Source: Herbaspirillum sp. YR522
Lineage (GTDB): Bacteria; Pseudomonadota; Gammaproteobacteria; Burkholderiales; Burkholderiaceae_D
Reading direction: 5' to 3'
DNA length: 64,000 bases
NCBI RefSeq assembly: GCF_000282575.1
Contig: NZ_AKJA01000017.1
Location: 79,213 to 143,212, forward strand
Position 1 is the first letter of the stretch, and each line of letters begins with the position of its first letter. Below, piece after piece: positions 61,496 to 64,000 of the stretch. Below the pieces are notes generated by a model. It was not told the DNA's origin, did not search any database, and saw nothing but the letters and a program-made list of their open reading frames with translations. The position numbers and the translations under genes are program-made.

Positions 61496-62614
61496 TTATT
61501 GAAAAATGATGCTTTTGCGAATTCGCATACCCGCTGCCAAGTTCGCCGACCCACCGATGCTCGCCGTCGTGGGAGCAATATTCAGATTGGCGGTTGCGCC
61601 ACCGGCGGTGACTGTATATAGCCCCGGCTGGTCCACCCAGAAGCCGTTACCCGATGCAGAACCGTGTACGTGTGAGATTACCTGACCGACGGTAGATGTC
61701 CCGACGTTGCCGTTCGCATGCAAGCCAGCGTAGTCAGGCGGGAAGTATGGCAACCCGAAGGTGGTGGAACCGTCGCCCGCCCCCCAAGTCGTCCCGATGG
61801 CGGCGAACAGCGCGGCATATGTCGTGCGCGAAACGTTGGTCGGAGAGATCGGGCACCACATTCGGTTAGCTGGCAATATGTTGCCGGCCACGTCCACGAT
61901 ATCTCCCGGCTGCAGCACTGAACCCCGCGCGTATCGCGCGTCGGCCGTGGCTTGGCTAATCTTGTCGCCCAGGCGCTCGGAAATGATCGGTGCGCCCACA
62001 TACGGGTTGATCTGGCCAGAGTTGATCGTGGTCTGCCCGTTGGCCACGGTGACGACATACAGGCCGACATAGCCGGCATCCGGGGCCGGGGTCGCCTGGC
62101 TGCCGGTCGCGGCGGCCGCTCCGGCCTTGGCCACGACCGTTACCAGGCCTTGCCGCATTGTCGACTGGGCAGCGCCGGAGTTACCGGGGCCGGAATACGC
62201 GGTAGCCGAGTTCGATGCGTTGTAATACGGCAGGACCACATTGCCGCTATCGGTGTCCGCATAGGCCGCCTGCACCAGATAGTTGATGCTCTGGCCGACC
62301 GTGGCCGGCGCAGGGCAGGCGAGGTTCTTGGCGTCCAACATGATGCCCTGCTTCACGATCTGGTGAGCTGTGTCAGCCGCAAGCGAGCTATAGGCGCCAT
62401 TGTCGATGTTCTGCAGCGAGTAGATCTCTCCGGGCCCGACCGACACGTTCAGGGACGCCGGGCCAGTCGGTACGACAGCAAGACCGTTGACCAACGTCGA
62501 TGCGCCAAGTACGGCAGCCGCCAATTTCGACAGCGCGATCATCGCGTTTTTGTTCGACTGCAGCAGGTCTGTTTCCAGGGGAATCTGCCCCGGGTAGATG
62601 ATTACGCGGTCCAT
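61496..62614 (-). CDS. Phage tail collar / tail fibre protein
   Basis: A 372-residue structural protein. The N-terminus (VIIYPGQIPLETDLL) resembles baseplate-attachment regions. The middle is rich in Ala, Gly and Asn. Residues ~235-300 match the tail collar domain (GDIVDVAGNILPANRMWCPI, shown by LPANRMWCP; YAALFAAIGTTWGAGDGSTTF; GLPYFPPD), and the end is a beta-rich receptor-binding tip (HVHGSASGNGFW). ATG 62614. A terminator-like hairpin lies just upstream at 62627-62652. Confidence 0.85.
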   Translation of the reverse strand: MDRVIIYPGQIPLETDLLQSNKNAMIALSKLAAAVLGASTLVNGLAVVPTGPASLNVSVGPGEIYSLQNIDNGAYSSLAADTAHQIVKQGIMLDAKNLACPAPATVGQSINYLVQAAYADTDSGNVVLPYYNASNSATAYSGPGNSGAAQSTMRQGLVTVVAKAGAAAATGSQATPAPDAGYVGLYVVTVANGQTTINSGQINPYVGAPIISERLGDKISQATADARYARGSVLQPGDIVDVAGNILPANRMWCPISPTNVSRTTYAALFAAIGTTWGAGDGSTTFGLPYFPPDYAGLHANGNVGTSTVGQVISHVHGSASGNGFWVDQPGLYTVTAGGATANLNIAPTTASIGGSANLAAGMRIRKSIIFQ

Positions 62615-62626
62615 GGTGCTCCAATG

Positions 62627-62652
62627 AAAAAGGCCCTGTAGTTAGGGGCCTT
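62627..62652 (-). terminator. Terminator-like hairpin between tail protein and tail fibre genes
   Basis: AAGGCCCT (62630-62637) pairs with AGGGGCCTT (62644-62652) with one bulge. Five A on the plus side (62627-62631) give a T run for leftward transcription. It may attenuate transcription into the fibre gene. Confidence 0.6.
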
Positions 62653-62667
62653 GTGAGGTTAAATTTT

Positions 62668-63330
62668 CTACGACTTGATAACGGTCCAGACGGTCGTGCC
62701 CTCGCACTTCACCGAGTCGATTGCGGCATAGATCTCGGCATCCGTCACGGCGCCTTGCACCATGGCCAGCGAGGCATATTCGCCCCTCGACGGCGCGCCA
62801 TACCCGGCCGGCGTGGAGCCGTAGCCCGCCACATACGGAATGCCACTGGTAGCCGGGCGGAACGCCACGACGAACGCCTGGGCCGGAAGAAGGACCGACC
62901 CATAGGCGCCGGCCGCGCCATATCCGGAGTTTGGCGCGCGATAGGCGCCGGTGTCCTCTGGCCGTTGCGGCTCATAGATGATTGGCGCCCGTCCGGTCAG
63001 GTCGGTCAGTACTTTCACGACCGCCTGCCGGGTGCCCCGCTCCCGGAACAGGTTGATCACGATCGCATTCAGGAAACTCGCATCGCTCTGCCCTGCCTTT
63101 CGAATCACCGATGTGCCGAGGAAGTCGGCCGCGATCATGTCAAGCCACCCGTCGGTCGCCGTCTTGATTCGGGTCTGCAACTGCGCGTAGGTGTAGAGCG
63201 AATAGATGAATGCCCATACTGCCGCGAACCCCGCAAACAGCGCATCGAGGATCGGCGTCTCGTCGGTGAACCAATTCGGCAGCGCCTGTTTCAGGCGCCG
63301 CACCAGGTCGTCGTTATCTCCGGTTGCCAT
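62668..63330 (-). CDS. Phage tail/baseplate wedge protein
   Basis: A 220-residue protein located between baseplate J and the tail fibre, the usual place of the tail protein I / Mu gp48-type baseplate component. It is helical at the start (LVRRLKQALPNWFTDETPIL), has FLGTSVIRKAGQSDASFLNA, and a Gly/Tyr-rich repeated part (SGYGAAGAYGS; AGYGSTPAGYGAPSRGEY) that may be flexible. ATG 63330 shares one base with the stop of the baseplate J gene. The family assignment rests mainly on position. Confidence 0.65.
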   Translation of the reverse strand: MATGDNDDLVRRLKQALPNWFTDETPILDALFAGFAAVWAFIYSLYTYAQLQTRIKTATDGWLDMIAADFLGTSVIRKAGQSDASFLNAIVINLFRERGTRQAVVKVLTDLTGRAPIIYEPQRPEDTGAYRAPNSGYGAAGAYGSVLLPAQAFVVAFRPATSGIPYVAGYGSTPAGYGAPSRGEYASLAMVQGAVTDAEIYAAIDSVKCEGTTVWTVIKS

Positions 63331-64000
63331 CAGGACACCACCACCGAAGACGCCTTGGCGATCTGCTTGGCATTCGGCACCAGATCGGCGGTGGTGCCAT
63401 TCAGCTGCACGCCTGTCACATTGGTAATGCCCGGCGATGCCCCATAGGCCAGCGACGACAAGATCGAATACGGCAGCATGCCGCCCAGCGGCAGCGCATT
63501 GATGTAGTTCTGGATCGCCACCTGGGCGAGCGCACGCGTGGCGACTGGATCGTAGCCGGCCGCGATGGTCGTCGTCATGGTGACCGCAGCATTCAGCACT
63601 ACAGGCCCGAACACGCCGAAGCGGATGGTGAAACCGCGGTACGCGTCGACCGCGTTGGCAATGGTGTTGAGGAAGTCTGCAGACGGCGAGCCGGTACCGT
63701 CGTCCACGATGATGCAGAAATAGCCATTGTCGACCGCGCCGTTGTACTGCTGGTTCTCGATCAGCTTGTAGGAGATGCCAGTACGAACCGAGGTGATGGC
63801 GAACCCGATGGCCGCCGCCGTCGCACGCGCCAGCGACGCCAGGTACAGGACAAAACGCACGCGCAGTGCCGCGTCGGTCTCGGCGTCGGTACCGTTAATG
63901 AACGCCGCGGCATTCGTCACCGTGTCAATGTAGCTGATCGCCTGTGAGATCGATGTGACCTGGCCAATCGCGGCATTACCGGCGGCGCCGGCAGCGGCCG
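63330..64000 (-). CDS. Baseplate J family protein (partial)
   Basis: The gene enters from the right edge; the reading frame is open to base 64000, giving at least 222 residues of the C-terminal part. Typical Baseplate_J (gp47) features are FINGTDAETDAALRVRFVLYL near the visible start, the domain with YNGAVDNGYFCIIVDDGTG, and a C-terminus with LPYSILSSLAYGASPGITNV. It forms part of the contractile tail baseplate. A GTG at 63920 is not the real start, because coding continues upstream (IGQVTSISQAISYIDTV). Confidence 0.87.
   Translation of the reverse strand, partial: AAAGAAGNAAIGQVTSISQAISYIDTVTNAAAFINGTDAETDAALRVRFVLYLASLARATAAAIGFAITSVRTGISYKLIENQQYNGAVDNGYFCIIVDDGTGSPSADFLNTIANAVDAYRGFTIRFGVFGPVVLNAAVTMTTTIAAGYDPVATRALAQVAIQNYINALPLGGMLPYSILSSLAYGASPGITNVTGVQLNGTTADLVPNAKQIAKASSVVVS

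Larger units (their letters stand above)
57069..64000. mobile_element. Left part of an integrated prophage (partial, left border uncertain)
   Basis: Phage lysis, tail-fibre and baseplate genes run leftwards from the window's right edge to about 59834. Between them and tRNA-Thr lie orphan genes of lower GC content than the rest of the window. No integrase is visible, so it should be at the other end, outside the window. The tRNA as attachment site is inference; a repeat of its 3' end beyond the window would support it. A ten-base direct repeat GGGGCCAATT occurs at 57118-57127 and 57129-57138. Confidence 0.75.

Overview
The window is GC-rich, densely coded chromosome of a Gram-negative betaproteobacterium. 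Gene content and protein style (OpgG/OpgH glucan synthesis, short-chain ChrA pair, YggX, 'plasmid stabilization'-type small protein, Lrp/LivK pair, a plausible Hrp-box promoter) point to the Oxalobacteraceae, most likely a Herbaspirillum-like organism. That placement is an inference from recognition, not from a marker gene or a search.

Layout. 1-6064: partial egtD (ergothioneine), an MsbA-like ABC exporter, a YqjM-type flavin oxidoreductase, a DedA membrane protein, a small membrane protein and a GntR/FCD regulator. 6141-14135: a catabolic locus facing away from that regulator. It holds a Tat-exported solute-binding protein, a LivH permease, one polypeptide fusing LivM, LivG and LivF, a short-chain dehydrogenase, a lambda-crystallin/L-gulonate-type dehydrogenase and a beta-keto-acid cleavage enzyme. 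Together they look like uptake of an acidic substrate, oxidation of a 3-hydroxy acid to a 3-keto acid, and CoA-dependent cleavage. 14268-24950: thyA, a YjjJ-type HipA kinase with candidate operator repeats, an efflux outer-membrane factor plus adaptor with no inner-membrane pump beside them, opgH and opgG, and folA. 25128-27395: a large PLP-dependent basic amino acid decarboxylase.

27498-31000: a two-gene unit read leftwards. A 933-residue HExxH protein is followed, with a 4-base stop/start overlap, by a 202-residue protein. Upstream is GGAACC-N15-GCACCTA, which matches 10 of 11 fixed positions of the HrpL 'hrp box'. I regard this as the most interesting locus: a probable type III secreted zinc metalloprotease effector whose N-terminal part looks like a second, inactivated copy of the protease fold.

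31168-52299: an S9 peptidase, a split chromate transporter with a divergent LysR regulator, dcd, the RNA helicase gene hrpA (unrelated to the Hrp secretion system), a TonB-dependent heme-type receptor with a Fur box, argA with a promoter that predicts a leaderless mRNA, yggX, an M16 peptidase, rpiA, a Kef-type antiporter, and an Lrp regulator divergent from a LivK-like binding protein. Many convergent ends carry clear hairpin terminators. 52489-56631: small hypothetical genes, a GAF histidine kinase, a decayed secretin-like fragment and a DUF2726 protein.

56975-64000: a tRNA-Thr(CGT) gene with its promoter, then a lower-GC zone of orphan genes (DUF2971, small ORFs, a possible structured RNA, a gene under a near-perfect LexA box). 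The left end of a contractile-tail prophage follows, read leftwards: baseplate J, tail protein, tail collar fibre, fibre-associated protein, holin-like proteins, a DUF5675 protein and overlapping Rz/Rz1 spanins. The prophage continues beyond the right edge.
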